A DNA stretch of 64,000 nt, taken from positions 3,333,479 to 3,397,478 of the forward strand of contig NC_059388.1 in NCBI RefSeq assembly GCF_019703515.2, read 5' to 3'. Source of the DNA: Myxocyprinus asiaticus. Its lineage: Eukaryota; Chordata; Actinopteri; Cypriniformes; Catostomidae. Below, piece by piece: positions 38,883-49,941 of this stretch (positions within the stretch are counted from its first letter, which is position 1; each line of letters starts with the position of its first letter). The position numbers were made by a program, and so were the translations under genes. The notes under the pieces are model-generated. The model had not been told where the DNA came from, searched no databases, and saw only the letters and a program-made list of their open reading frames with translations.

Positions 38883-39127
38883 TGTATTGTTATCACGAAT
38901 GAGATCTGCTGTGATGTAATCCAACCACATTGGACTGTTGTGTATTTCCGCCATCGCGGGTGAGACCGGCACACTGAGTTTATCCATTAAAGATTCAAAG
39001 ACCGAGGGATGGTTTACGAGCCGTCCACCTCGTCTCTGAGTGATAAACTAACAGCTGCTTTCTCTCCCACGATCGCGAAACTGGCTTTGGTGCCGCTACT
39101 TTAATCTCTCTCTCTCTCTTGTACTAA

Positions 39128-39128
<1 letters not shown>

Positions 39129-39195
<67 letters not shown>

Positions 39196-39204
39196 GCGCG
39201 CGCG
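39129..39204. repeat. (CA)n-(CG)n microsatellite
   Basis: About 32 CA units followed by about 6 CG units, an alternating purine-pyrimidine tract able to adopt Z-DNA in principle. Confidence 0.95.
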
Positions 39205-40259
39205 ACCCCTCGCAAACATTCTCACACACACTTTTGGCTAGTAGATAACTTCATGATAAAGCTCAGCTTTGTCCTTAAGTTATCGTACAAGCGGAGACAT
39301 GTGGTAAACGGGCAGATGTCATTAACCGGTTTCTCTCCACCCACACTCGCGGCCATATTCTCTGGCCAGAAATCTCGCGTGACGTACTCTCCACGAGAGT
39401 CACGTCTGCCATTTTGTGCGCGTCACACCTTACACACACACCCCTACCTTCCTCTCATGTGTTATAGGATTATTTTGGTTACCATATCACTGTTCAGTTT
39501 GCAGTTGTAAATCAGAAGTTTATTGATGGTATTGTATTGATTATTAATTGATATTACTGCATAAATAAACTTTGTTATATTTCAAAGAGAAGTGTTTTGG
39601 TTTGTTTTGCATACACCTGTGTCAAATGCTGACAGGGGATGTCAGTACTCGGATTCAAGCCTTCATTGTTTCTTTTCGAAAATCGATATTCTTCAGATGT
39701 TGAGACTGTTATACTATCTGGATATTAGTCCCTGATTCCAGGGTGGTGCCCCGGCGATATTAATCCTTATTAGTATTCTATTGATTTTTGATAATCGCTA
39801 ATTATCTTTGATGATTGTTGAATTTGAAGGATCAATAAGCTAGTGTTAATTTTAATCAGTGTTTCATCTATGGTAATAATTAGTGATTATCTTTGATAAT
39901 TGTTGATTTAAATGATTTAAAATCAATGTTCTATTATCTTTGATAATTATTAATTATTGCTGATAACCAAACCCACTCCTGAACGTAGCGCACTACATTT
40001 ACTGGTGCCCCGTATGAGGTTTTTAATGAGTTAGATTCTATTATTTAATTTGAATATTAATTAATAACTAAAGAAATAATTATTAATTATTTCTGATTTT
40101 AACACTGATCTAAACAACCAGTAAAGCCCTACAATGGGGTCCATCCTAAGTCCAAGGTTCAGGCGGGGGCATATGAAATATCAGATTTTTTTTACAGCTG
40201 GAGTTGGCATCAGTTTATCCTCTGAAGTAAAAAAAAAATGTGATGTCTGGCTAGCACCG

Positions 40260-40467
40260 GCTGTGGTTTGTTGTCATCTCTCAGTGAAATGTAGCAGTGG
40301 AGTCCGACACCAAGCAGGAACGGAGCTGGATCTGGCAGGCTCTGGTAACCTCAGGATATGAATCCCGAGGTTGAGACATGGAAACAAATAGAATAATATT
40401 AGCATGGTTGCCATTCAGTATTATGCAGAGTTATAGATCATGATGGATATTTCTGCATCCGGCAGAC
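40260..40467 (-). repeat. 3' untranslated part of the L2-like LINE
   Basis: Sequence around GGAAACAAATAGAATAATAT and CTAAAGCAGCCTAATTGTGA follows the reverse-transcriptase frame on the minus strand. It is a widespread fish LINE tail. Confidence 0.65.
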
Positions 40468-41374
40468 CTAACTAAAGCAGCCTAATTGTGAGTTGATGGA
40501 TAAATTAGGTGTCTTTAGTCTAGACTTAAACTGAGTGAGTGTGTCTGCATCTTGAACAGTGTTAGGGAGACTATTCCATAGTTTAGGAGACAAATATGAA
40601 AAGGATCTACCTCCTTTTGTGGATTTTGATATTCTTGGAATTATTAACAAGCCAGAATTTTGTGATCGTAATGAACGTGATGGAATATAGCATGTCAGAA
40701 GGTCATTTAAGTACTGTGGAGCTAGACCATTCAAAGCTTTGTATGTAGTTAACATAATTTTAAATGAATACGAAATTTAACAGGTAGCCAATGTAACGAT
40801 GATAAAATGGGGCAAATATGATCATATTACTTGGTTCTAGTCAGCACTCTGGCAGCTGCATTTTGAACCAGTTGAAGTTTATTTATTGAACTTGCTGGAC
40901 ATTCTCCCAGTAATGAATTACAATAATCTAGTCTTGAGGTCATGAACGCATTAATTAATTTTTCGGCATCAGCAACAGAGAGCATGTGTCCTAATTTAGC
41001 AATATTTCTCAGGTGGAAGAATGCTGTTCTTCAAACATTGGAAATTTGATTTTCAAAGGACAGATTGGTATCAAATATAACACCTAAGTTCTTTGCAGAA
41101 GAAGACGACAAATTATATTTTGTCCAATCATTAGTACCTCTGTTTTGTCAGAATTGAGTATATGGAAATTTCTTGCCATCCAATCTTTGATTTCATTGAT
41201 ACACTCTGCTAATTTGGAGAATTGTGAAGTTTCATTGGGTTGAGAAGAAATATAAAGTTGGGATTGTTGGCATAACAGTGGAAACTTATTCCATGATCCC
41301 TGATAATATCTCCCAGGGAAGCATGTATAAGGAGAAAAGCAGAGGTCCAAAAACTGATCCCTGTGGCACTCCAT
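40468..41374 (-). pseudogene. L2-like LINE reverse transcriptase remnant
   Basis: 40468-40755 encodes the C-terminal part typical of L2/CR1-type LINE proteins (YKALNGLAPQYLNDLL..., SLRSQNSGLLIIPR, LWNSLP, FKSRLK). 41084-41374 covers the palm and beyond (QLYISSQPNE..., NSDKTEVLMIG). Stops and shifts separate them. In the frame just upstream of QLYIS, at about 41262-41277, the catalytic Tyr-Ala-Asp-Asp box reads Tyr-Ala-Asn-Asn, so both metal-binding aspartates are lost. The protein would copy LINE RNA at a nicked target. This copy is dead. Confidence 0.85.
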
Positions 41375-41399
41375 ACTTAACTTTTATTTGATTTGACAA

Positions 41400-42786
41400 T
41401 GTTGACAATCTACAACATAAAAAAACTAAACTAACACACATAGACAAACATACAAGCAGGTTGGTGAGTGAGCTGTAACAGAAGGTGAATGGAAATGACC
41501 TGTAACAGAGAAAATTGAATTATATGAAGTCTATAGGCCAAGCTTTGAGAACCATCAATACTTCATTTTTTATACCTTGATTTGCAGTCGGGTTACCCAA
41601 AGTATTTAAATAAATTATTTGGCTCTTTGGCTGGATCCTTAGAAAGTTCTGGTTGTTCTCTGTTTTTTTGATGCTGGATGTTTCAGTGCTGGAATGATCA
41701 GGCAGGGCTTTGAAGCGAGGCCTCCTGCAAGGGAGACTCGTGACTCCCTTTCACGTGTGTAAGTCGTAGCACAGAGAAGAGAACTCCTCTCTGAACTTTG
41801 CATTCCGAGCTTTCCTGAACTCTACATTGTGTGGAACCTGGGCAGATGGGCGCTGAAGTGAAGCCAGCTGAAGAAGTGCTAAGAAAAGAGCAAAATCCAA
41901 GAGAGAAGTGAGAGGAGTTCATCCTAGGTGGGGAGATTTGTTGAGTTGAGGTTGGCCGCACCTTGAGGTAAGGTGTCTTTAGCCAATCAGAAATGTCTTC
42001 TGCTGGGTCAAATGGTCATTTCTGTCCTCCCCTCAAGATAATTAATTTATGGCCCATTGTGTGTGAAGATTTCTGTTTCCTGCTCAAAATAGGCCAATGT
42101 TTAATCATGAACTTTTATATAATGAAATCGCTAAGGAATATTAGCAAATAACCTTCATTAGCATTCGAGACATGCAAAATGAATCTCAACGATAGTAAAT
42201 ATGACATACTTTAATGAATATTCAATGTGCTAGTTACAAAACATGAAAATTATTATATGATTAAAAATCATAATAGTTAATTCATTGGTTTTTAAACATG
42301 GGTAAGGCATGGCTATGTGTCAATGTATCACAATTTCCAGGGTTATTATCAGTTAAACCTTGAATGAGAGTTCTAGGCACTTTGGCAGATTATGTGCAGG
42401 ATAAAGTAAGTTCCTTGATTAAGATGAGATGTCCTGATATGTGTATACACATGAAAAATTCATTTTGTACATTTGAAGAGCATTAGTTTTGTGTCCTGCT
42501 AAAAAGAGTTCCACAGTTCAGATCCAGTGCGTGTCTGTTCAATGAGTTTTAAGCATGTGATGGGTATAATGGCTGACTGTCACATGATAGTCATTCAGTA
42601 TGTAATTTTAAGTGTTCGTGCGTTCTGACTGAATAAACAGAGACTGAATAAACGGAACAAAGGAGCTTCTTTTGATTTCTGGAAACCCCCAAGCTTCCAG
42701 GGTCATAGTTCTTTCTCTGGAATGTGCTTGCCAGTTTTGGGGGTTTTGGGTAAAGGTTGGGTTTTGTTTTTGATTTTATGCACTGC
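41400..42786. other. Non-coding, nothing recognised
   Basis: AT-rich. No supported gene. The 87-residue frame at 41698-41961 (minus) shows no domain. Confidence 0.4.
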
Positions 42787-43170
42787 CCTGCTGCCACACG
42801 ATTGGCTGATTAGATAATCTCATGGAGGATTGTTGGTGCCAGACAGGCTGGTTTGAGTATTTCTGTAACTGCTGATCTCCTGGGATTTTCACATACAAAA
42901 GTCTCTAGAATTGACTCAGAATGGTGCCAAAAACATCCAGTGAGCGGCAGTTCTGTGGACAGAAACGCCTTGTTGATGAGAGAGGTCAACAGAGAATTGC
43001 CATACTGGTTCAAACTGACAAAGTCTACTGTAACTCAGATAGCTGCTCTTTACAGTTGTGGTGAGAAGAATAGCATCTCAGAATGCTATTCTGAGATGTG
43101 GGTTGGCACTGTTTAGGCGGCACGAGGGAGACCTGCACAATATTAGGCAGGTGGTTTTAATGTTCAGGCT
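42787..43170 (+). mobile_element. Tc1-like fragment with helix-turn-helix coding part
   Basis: Leader (GATTGGCTGATTAGATAAT) and the first third of a Tc1 transposase, then an abrupt join at about 43085 to the element's 3' end (CGGCACGAGGGAGACCTGCA..GCAGGTGGTTTTAATGTT). The outermost terminal repeats are not clear. Confidence 0.75.
42853..43116 (+). pseudogene. N-terminal Tc1 transposase fragment
   Basis: 87-codon open frame with the start of a Tc1 DNA-binding region (SISVTADLLGFSHTKVSRID, EWCQKHPVSGSS). It drifts from the family after about residue 50 and ends before the catalytic domain, which is deleted. Confidence 0.75.
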
Positions 43171-43175
43171 GAATG

Positions 43176-44389
43176 GTGTAGCTGCCTTTTTATTTTAGGA
43201 AGAGGGTCCTTAGCAAGTGGATTGTCACGTTTGGGGTTCCTTAGCATCAAAAACTTTTAAAACCCTTATCGTTCACTATTTTATTTTCCTTTTATTCTTT
43301 TCAGTACAAAAAAAAAAAAAAAAAATGCTTTCAGTGGCTGGCTATCCTCTATTTTTTATTCTACTTCACTGATTTGGTTTTGAAACACATAGTAACCATT
43401 ACAGATAGGCAGTTCACTTGGTTTGTTTGCTTATTTGTTACTCACTTTAAGTGTGTCACTTGCTTCTTTCTGACAGCATTGCCCCTTCATTGATTGTGAT
43501 GATTGTTGACATGTACGATAGTGTGGAGGGCGCCACAAAAACACACTCACTTGTTAGGCCAGGCTCAAGAAAATAACACTAGGATATTTCTTAACGTACA
43601 AAATCGATCGCCTTGTTCTCTCTGGTCAGTAAATAGAGGACGGTATGGTGCAGAGAAAGCATGGAATATACATTAAAATGATTTAGAGGAAGTTTAACCT
43701 CGTTTGATGGCTTATTTTCACTGTAGAAGGTGTAAGGTTTGGGCAGGTTGTGACTATGTGCACCCTTGAGTTATCAGAGATTTTTTCTGGTATTGATTCT
43801 CCAGCAGAACAAACAGTGAATACAAGGGCAAGAGGAGCTAACTGCTGCAAGATTATTTTGCTGCTTTAGTGATGCTTGAGATGGTCATTTACCCCTTCCC
43901 CACTGCATTTCTACTGTATAGCAATGAAACTGACTATGTTACTACATAACCTGCCCACAAATATACCACATCACTGTCTTTATTCGTGAGTTTTAAGAAT
44001 GTTAACATAAAAATAACAGCAGGTTTAAAATTGAAGTGTCACTTTTTCAATGTTAAGATACTTTCTCCTATCTAGGGTTGGGCACTGAGAGCTGGTTCTT
44101 GTTCAGAACCGGTTCCATAAAAAAATAAAATAAAAATGGAACTGTAGGATTGTCATGACTTTCTGTTCTGTTGGTGGTTCCCAATGACTCTCACAATCTG
44201 GTTCTTTTGAATCTATAGTGCGAAACAGACAGTGCTACCAGTGTTGTGTGGTTTCTGAATAAATGACTCTTATATGCTGGCTCTTTTTAGTGGTTCAGAA
44301 ACACACATCAGTCAGCGGTTACTAAATCAAACTAACGTGCAAGAAATTACTTTCGTTATGTCTAACTAGAAATGTAATATGAAGTGTTG
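43176..44389. other. Non-coding, with a possible hAT terminus
   Basis: A tract at about 43308-43325. At 44075-44130, TAGGGTTGGGCACTGAGAGC followed by GAACCGGTTCC resembles a hAT terminus, with no partner end seen. No gene. Confidence 0.4.
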
Positions 44390-45270
44390 CTGTGCACTTC
44401 TCACAGTCCAGCTGATCCCACAAAATCTCAATGGGGTTAAGATCCATAACATTCTTTTCCAATTATCTGTAGTCCAATGTCTGTTTTTCTTTGCCCACTC
44501 TAACCTTTTCTTTTTGTTTTTCTGTTTCAAAAGAGTTTTTTTCTTCGCAATTCTTCCTGTATTCTCTCTACTGTTGTACATGAAACTGGTGTTGAGCAGG
44601 TAGAATTCAATGAAGCTGTCAGCTGAGGACATGTGAGGTGTCTATTTCTCAAACTAGAGACTCTGATGTACTTATCCTCTTGTTTAGTTGTACATCTGGC
44701 CTTCCACATCTCTTTCTGTCCTTGTTAGAGCCAGTTGTCCTTTGTCTTTGAAGACTGTAGTGTACACCTTTGTATGAAATCTTCAGTTTTTTGGCAATTT
44801 CAAGCATTGTATAGACTTCATTCCTCAAAACAATGATTGACTGATGAGTTTCTAGAGAAATCTGTTTCTTTTTTGCCATTTTTGACCTAATATTGACCTT
44901 AAGACATGCCAGTCTATTGCATACTGTGGCAACTCAAACAAACACAGAGACAATGTTAAGCTTCATTTAACGGACCAAATAGCTTTCAGCAGTGTTTGAT
45001 AAAATGGCAAGTGATTTTCTAGTACCAAATTAGCAATTTAGCATGATTACTCAAGGATAATGTGTTGGAGTGATGGCTGCTGGAAATGGGGCCTGTCTAG
45101 ATTTGATCAAAAATGATTTTTTTTCAAATGATGATGGTGCTGTTTTTTACATCAGTAATGTCCTGACTATACTTTGTGATCAGTTGAATGCCACTTTGGT
45201 GAATTAAAGTACCGATTTCCTTCCGAAACAGCAAAATCTGTACATTATTCCAAACTTTTGGCTGCCAGTG
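44390..45270 (-). mobile_element. Tc1-like element, internally deleted, left end lost
   Basis: Right end AAACTTTTGGCTGCCAGTG to 45270, then TA (45271-45272). The left terminal repeat is missing. It encodes a transposase remnant of a subfamily not seen elsewhere in the window, and sits exactly at a TA of an SB-type element whose sequence resumes at 45273. Confidence 0.8.
44400..44879 (-). pseudogene. Tc1-like transposase pseudogene, core deleted
   Basis: ATG at 44879 gives MAKKKQISLETHQSIIVLRN followed by the helix-turn-helix region (44649-44879). The next parts are in other frames (44527-44709, then 44440-44632: KKKTLLKQKNKKKRLEWAKK, HWTTDNWKRMLW). The sequence then jumps to LNPIEILWDQLDCE at about 44430, so everything from the first Asp to just before the Glu is deleted. 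Confidence 0.85.
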
Positions 45271-45274
45271 TAGA

Positions 45275-45557
45275 TACTTGTCTACCTGTTGTCTCCAGCA
45301 TCTTCACAAGGTCCTTTGCTGTTGTTCTGGGATTGATTTGTACTTTTCGCACCATCTCTAGGAGACAGAATGTGTCTCCTTCCTGAGTGATATGATGGCT
45401 GCGTGGTCCCATGGTGTTTATACTTGCGTACTATTGTTTGTAGAGATGAACATGGTACCTTCAGGCATTTGGAAATTGCTCCCAAGGATGAACCAGACTT
45501 GTGGAGGTCCACAATTTGTTTTCTGAGGTGTTGGCAGATTTCTTTTGATTTTCCCAT
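45275..45557 (-). pseudogene. SB-type transposase, N-terminal fragment
   Basis: ATG at 45557 (MGKSKEICQHLRKQIVDLHK) is the normal family start, preserved here but lost or shifted in the other two copies. The frame covers the paired-like DNA-binding domain to about residue 75, shifts, and is cut off by the neighbouring Tc1 insertion. Confidence 0.85.
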
Positions 45558-46333
45558 GATGTCAAGCAAAGAGGCACTGAGTTTGAAGGTAGGCCTTAAA
45601 ATACTTCCACAGGTACACCCCCAATTAGCCTATCAGAAGCTAACTGGCTAATTCTTGACATCATTTTCTGGAATTTTCCAAGCTGCTTGAAGGCACAGTT
45701 AACTTAATGTATGTAAACTTCTGACCCACTGGAATTGTGATATAGTCAATTTAACCCTCTGGGGTCGATGGACGTGCCAGCGCGTCCTGCTGGATTTTTT
45801 CCGCATAACAGCGGAAACAACTTAAAATACTCCGTCATTTTTGGGCATACAGATAAGTGTAAGACATCATTAGAAACCATAAAGTGTCTACTTTTATTTG
45901 TGTACACTCACAATAACAACAAAACCTTGTGCTTTTGTAAAATAAAGAAAATAAACAAGGTGCGCTTTCAGCCGTCTCTGTCTCCGCGAGCATATTTCTG
46001 AAATACGTCAAAAAAATGAACTGAAACTCCACGAATATTTATCACACAAACATGAAACATATATGTAAAGAAAGCTAAGAATGTCTACTTTTAAATAAAA
46101 CAAATCAAATTTAAAACAAATATTCTCCTGCAATGTAATCTTTATGAAACAAAGCGATGTACAGTTTCTCCTGGCTCAGCTCATTATCGCCAATGTGATC
46201 ACACCCACCAGCAGAGCACGCTATTCATACGGTAATGTGCTGAGGCGATCAATGCAAATGGTAAACGCCCGCAACAGTGCCTTAAAAAACATCAAGTTCA
46301 TCAGATTCATTCACTTTCCTGCGTGTTTGGAAG

Positions 46334-46486
46334 ATGGCACGCTACACAGGTGAGGAAGCTCTACACATGGTAGGGATAGTGACGGTGAGTTCACATTTTC
46401 CTCAGAAGAAGAGTGGGACTCCGACGATGAATGTTTACATATTGAAGTGCGTCTTGATCCAGCCGAGGATACAATTTCGGATGAGT
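46334..46486 (+). pseudogene. piggyBac-like transposase first exon, frameshifted
   Basis: ATG at 46334 gives MARYTGEEALHMV. After a shift near 46375-46385 the sequence reads the acidic stretch EFTFSSEEEWDSDDE and then EVRLDPAEDTISDE, followed by a donor-like GTAAGT at about 46486. An acidic N-terminus of this kind is common in vertebrate piggyBac-derived proteins. The DDD catalytic core is absent from the window. Confidence 0.6.
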
Positions 46487-46844
46487 AAGTCATTTAGTTT
46501 TACTTACATTAGTTGACATGCTATTTTATATAAACATGTACATATTTTACTAGTTGGACTATTTCCAGACTTGCCAGCCAGGATTCAGAGTACTGAAATT
46601 TGAAATATGTCCTAATAGGCACGTTTTAGTTGCATTTAAATGTTGTTTCGGCTAAAGCAGGTATTTAAATTGTATGCTTTATGATATAAATATGATATGT
46701 AATATGATATAAAAATAATATGAATGTTTAGATTATATTTTAACTAGTGTTTATGCTGCCTCATTATCATCAACAAAGCTTGTGCTTGCAAATATCTGTT
46801 CGGGTGTAAATGTGTAAAATGTGCTGTAAATATGCCCATATTAG

Positions 46845-47116
46845 AAAATCAGCATATTAGAATGATTTCTGAAGGATCATGTGACACTGAAGACTGCAGT
46901 GATGATGCTGAAAATTCAGCTTTGATCACAGGAATAAATTGCATTTGACAATATATTCAAATAGAAAAGTTATTTTAAATTGTAAAAATATTTCACAATA
47001 TCACTGTTTTTGCTGTATTTTGGATCAAATAAATGCAGCCTTGTTGAGCAGAAGAGAATTATTTTAAAAACATTAAAAAATCTTACTGATCTAAAACTTT
47101 TAAACGGTAGTGTAGG
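46845..47116. repeat. Dispersed fish repeat with Tc1/mariner-like end
   Basis: Contains GAAGGATCATGTGACACTGA and GATCAAATAAATGCAGCCTT and ends AAACTTTTAAACGGTAGTGTA. The same kind of short non-coding repeat is widespread in fish. No target duplication could be fixed. Confidence 0.6.
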
Positions 47117-47423
47117 TCTAAAGTAAAGTCTTTATGTAAAGAAAATGTATAGTCAGATTACTTCTTTTAACTTGATTTTGTGAATAAGCTACAAACATTC
47201 ATTTTCTCTCAGGGGAGGGGTCTTTGTCTCCTCAGGTGTGAATCACATCAATATTCATGATTATTCACGCCTCGCATATGGCCTTTCTAACACTAAAAGT
47301 GTCTTACAAAAGTTAAATGACTATATTGTTTTGTATGAATGAGTGATCAGGATGGTTTTCAGATCATTTTATAGCGAAAACTCTAGGCTACAAGATCCAG
47401 TCCTCAAAAGTCTTGTGAACTTG

Positions 47424-47516
<93 letters not shown>
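47424..47516. repeat. (GT)n-(TA)n microsatellite
   Basis: GT run followed by GTAT and TA runs. Confidence 0.95.
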
Positions 47517-47919
47517 AATTGGTGTATGTGTTATAGGGCCTTATTTCAGTGAACCATGCATAAACGTTATTTTCTCAAAAATACAAACATGTACATACAT
47601 GTTGCTCACATGTTATTGTAGCCCCTTTTGTGCTGAACACAGTGTTAAGCCATTATTATGTTTTTAAGCAACTGAAAAAAGCACAAATGTCAAGGCATGT
47701 CAAAACTTCTCCAGGGCCCAAAACACCCTCAGACCCCAGAAAGTGAAAGTGAAACAACCTGTCTGTAAACAATTGTTGGAAAAATTACTCACGTCATGCA
47801 CAAAGTTGATGTCCTAAACGACTTGCCAAAACTAAATTTTGCTAATGTGAAATCTGTGGAGTGGTTAAAAAAATTAGTTTTAATGACTTAAACCTAAGTG
47901 TATGTAAACTTCTGACTTT

Positions 47920-47921
<2 letters not shown>

Positions 47922-47986
<65 letters not shown>

Positions 47987-47991
47987 TACAC

Positions 47992-48026
<35 letters not shown>
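47922..48026. repeat. (TA)n-(CA)n microsatellite
   Basis: Directly abuts the right end of the SB-type relic. Confidence 0.95.
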
Positions 48027-48031
<5 letters not shown>

Positions 48032-48221
48032 TACTGTATATCTATTTTTTTCGCCCCAATTACTTCATTACCAAAATTGTATAGGGTCGTTAGTGACCCG
48101 AGATATGTAATAGTGTTGCAATATTTGTTTGAGCTTCCATAAATTATATTCTTATGATTATTTTGTATCTGTATAAGTTTACAATCACAGAATATCTGTT
48201 ACTTTGTTTATTATAACTGTG

Positions 48222-48335
48222 ATGGACTGGCCACCTGTCCCTGCCTTTGGCCCAAGATAGCTGGGACAGGCTCTAGCACTACTAGCGAACCTACATAGGA
48301 CAAGTGGCTATAGAAGATGGATGGATGGATTGATG
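48222..48335 (+). repeat. LINE 3' tail with (ATGG)n
   Basis: GATGGACTGGCCACCTGTCC, AGCTGGGACAGGCTCTAGCA and AGAAGATGGATGGATGGATT form the well-known 3' end of a fish non-LTR retrotransposon (5'-truncated insertion) ending in a short tandem tail. Confidence 0.75.
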
Positions 48336-48808
48336 TTTATTACAAAACAAATAAATATTATATTTATACAAATAACTGCTATACCATGGCGATTTGCTGC
48401 ACAACGATGTTGAATTTTCAGTATCTCATATGTGAGTACACATACATTATTATCCTGTTTTATGGTTTTTCTCAAGGTGGCGCTGTTGTTTCAGTGATTG
48501 ACTTGATTTACATTTGATATTGCTACAAAGAAGCAACGTGGAAGTAAACTACAGCAAGTACAACACAGTAATAATATAAATATGGCTAATGCCATTTGGG
48601 TGTACTACTGAAATTCAGTGCAATGTATTTCTATTTACACTCAATTAGTGCCTGGGAAAATACATCATTGTAGCTTATGTTTTATGTGTAGCTAAATATG
48701 TGTTATATGTGTTAGCTAGTTGTGTCGTTTAAAATTTTAGCGGCAAAAGTTTTTAATCCTGTTCTATTATTTGTTGCATCATCTCTTTGATATATGAAAA
48801 ATTAATTG

Positions 48809-48864
<56 letters not shown>

Positions 48865-49611
48865 CAGAATATATTCCATTCTATTATTTCTAATTGTCTT
48901 GAAAATGCTTTGAAGATTTTACACTATCTGAGCATTTTGTAGATCCTTTTGTGATAGATACAGTATACAAGATGAGTCGCTGAAGACCAGAGGTATGTTA
49001 TCATGTTTGGCGATACACCCGTGCATTTAAAGTTAAATCTAAATATTCGGTCAGACGTGTCCACCTCGATTACTGTGGTGGTTGAATAATTGGTTAGGTA
49101 GTTTATGTAGACATCTGGCCTTGTAGTCAGTAGACAGTGAGTCAGCACACTAGGTTTTAAGACATTTTGTCAAGTGTACAGAGATTTGTATATCAAGTGA
49201 GATTAGTTTTACTAACATATTGATACAGTCTCCATATTGAAACTCAGTATTCAGGAGATTCAGTATTAGCAATGAAAGTATTGTGTGCAGTGCTTGAGGT
49301 GTTCTCCCCTCAGTCCAATTACACATTCAGTATGTCTTAGTCTACTTGAACCTGAACACAGTAATAGTCCCTCTGTGGTCCTTCAATTCAGTGAATGTGC
49401 AGCACAGCTATCTGCCATGTGTACATTAGTGTGTGTACAGCAAAAGCATTTGTGCTCAAGTCCTTGATGTCCTTTGCAAAATTACCCTTGTTGCGTGTTT
49501 ATGTGTTCATAAGGCAAAATATGGGCATTTCGTGTATTCAGTTTGTGTTCAGTTATCCGAAAGATCACTCAAAGATGAAAATTATTTAGTTAACTTGACT
49601 GTATTGAATAC
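48336..49611. other. Non-coding
   Basis: Contains a GT/TA microsatellite at 48809-48863. 48750-48800 matches the complement of about 52719-52765 (CAACAAATRATAGAA), so both belong to one dispersed repeat. No gene. Confidence 0.45.
48809..48863. repeat. (GT)n-(TA)n microsatellite
   Basis: Short GT run followed by a TA run. Confidence 0.94.
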
Positions 49612-49899
49612 TGTGGTGGCGAGGGCATGGTGGAGCATGCATCTGGGGGAGAGGGAAAGCGGTAAGGCTTCACCTCTGGGTGATTATGATGACTAACAGC
49701 AGTTTCTTGTTGCAGTAATCCTGGAAGAGTGATAAGAGGGGGGCCGATGCCACAGGAAGAGAGAGAGTGAGCTAGCACACTCACGCCCAGACTGTGCTCC
49801 TTTTGAAATTTGTGTGAAAGAACAAAAAATTACCTGTTTGAGTTGGAACTTTGCCCGTTGCCCACTTCCTCCTTTGGGGTGGACAAGAACCTTGTCACA
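49612..49899 (+). mobile_element. 5' LTR of a Ty3/gypsy element
   Basis: A 288-bp segment beginning TGTGGTGGCG and ending CTTGTCACA, with the TG...CA ends of an LTR, immediately followed by a primer binding site and gag. No second LTR was found in the window. Confidence 0.72.
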
Positions 49900-49900
49900 G

Positions 49901-49918
49901 TGGTGCCGAAACCTGGGA
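49901..49918 (+). promoter_or_regulatory. Primer binding site
   Basis: TGGTGCCGAAACCTGGGA one base after the LTR, the usual TGG start of a sequence pairing with the 3' end of a host tRNA. The tRNA was not identified. Confidence 0.75.
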
Positions 49919-49941
49919 TCTCGAGGAAGCTAGCACATCGT

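Larger units (their letters stand above)
38064..40010 (+). mobile_element. CpG-rich LTR-like insertion in the LINE
   Basis: The segment is much richer in G+C and CpG (38.2-39.45 kb) than its flanks. It ends with a polyadenylation-like GCATAAATAAAC at about 39559, followed by GCGCACTACA (to 39996) and TGGTGCCCCG at 40002, arranged like the end of an LTR followed by a primer binding site. It also splits an L2-like LINE, so it is probably inserted. Left boundary and target duplication not determined. Alternatives are a CpG-island promoter or a first exon of an unlabelled transcript. Confidence 0.4.
45755..47740 (+). mobile_element. piggyBac-like element
   Basis: Starts at TTAA (45751-45754) with CCCTCTGGGGTCGA, a piggyBac-type terminus. 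The degenerate complement AGACCCCAG lies at 47731-47739, where SB sequence resumes. The interior holds a first-exon relic of a piggyBac transposase (46334-46486), a dispersed repeat (46845-47116) and a GT/TA microsatellite. About 2 kb, no catalytic domain found. Confidence 0.72.
45273..47921 (-). mobile_element. SB-type Tc1 relic split by a piggyBac-like element
   Basis: 45273-45750 and about 47742-47921 together read as the right half of an SB-type element. The first part ends GTGATATAGTCAAT, the second resumes AAGTGAAACAACCTGTCTGT and runs to GTATGTAAACTTCTGAC at the TA microsatellite. The gap is the piggyBac-like insertion at a TTAA. The left half of the SB element is missing beyond the Tc1 inserted at 45271. 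Confidence 0.85.
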
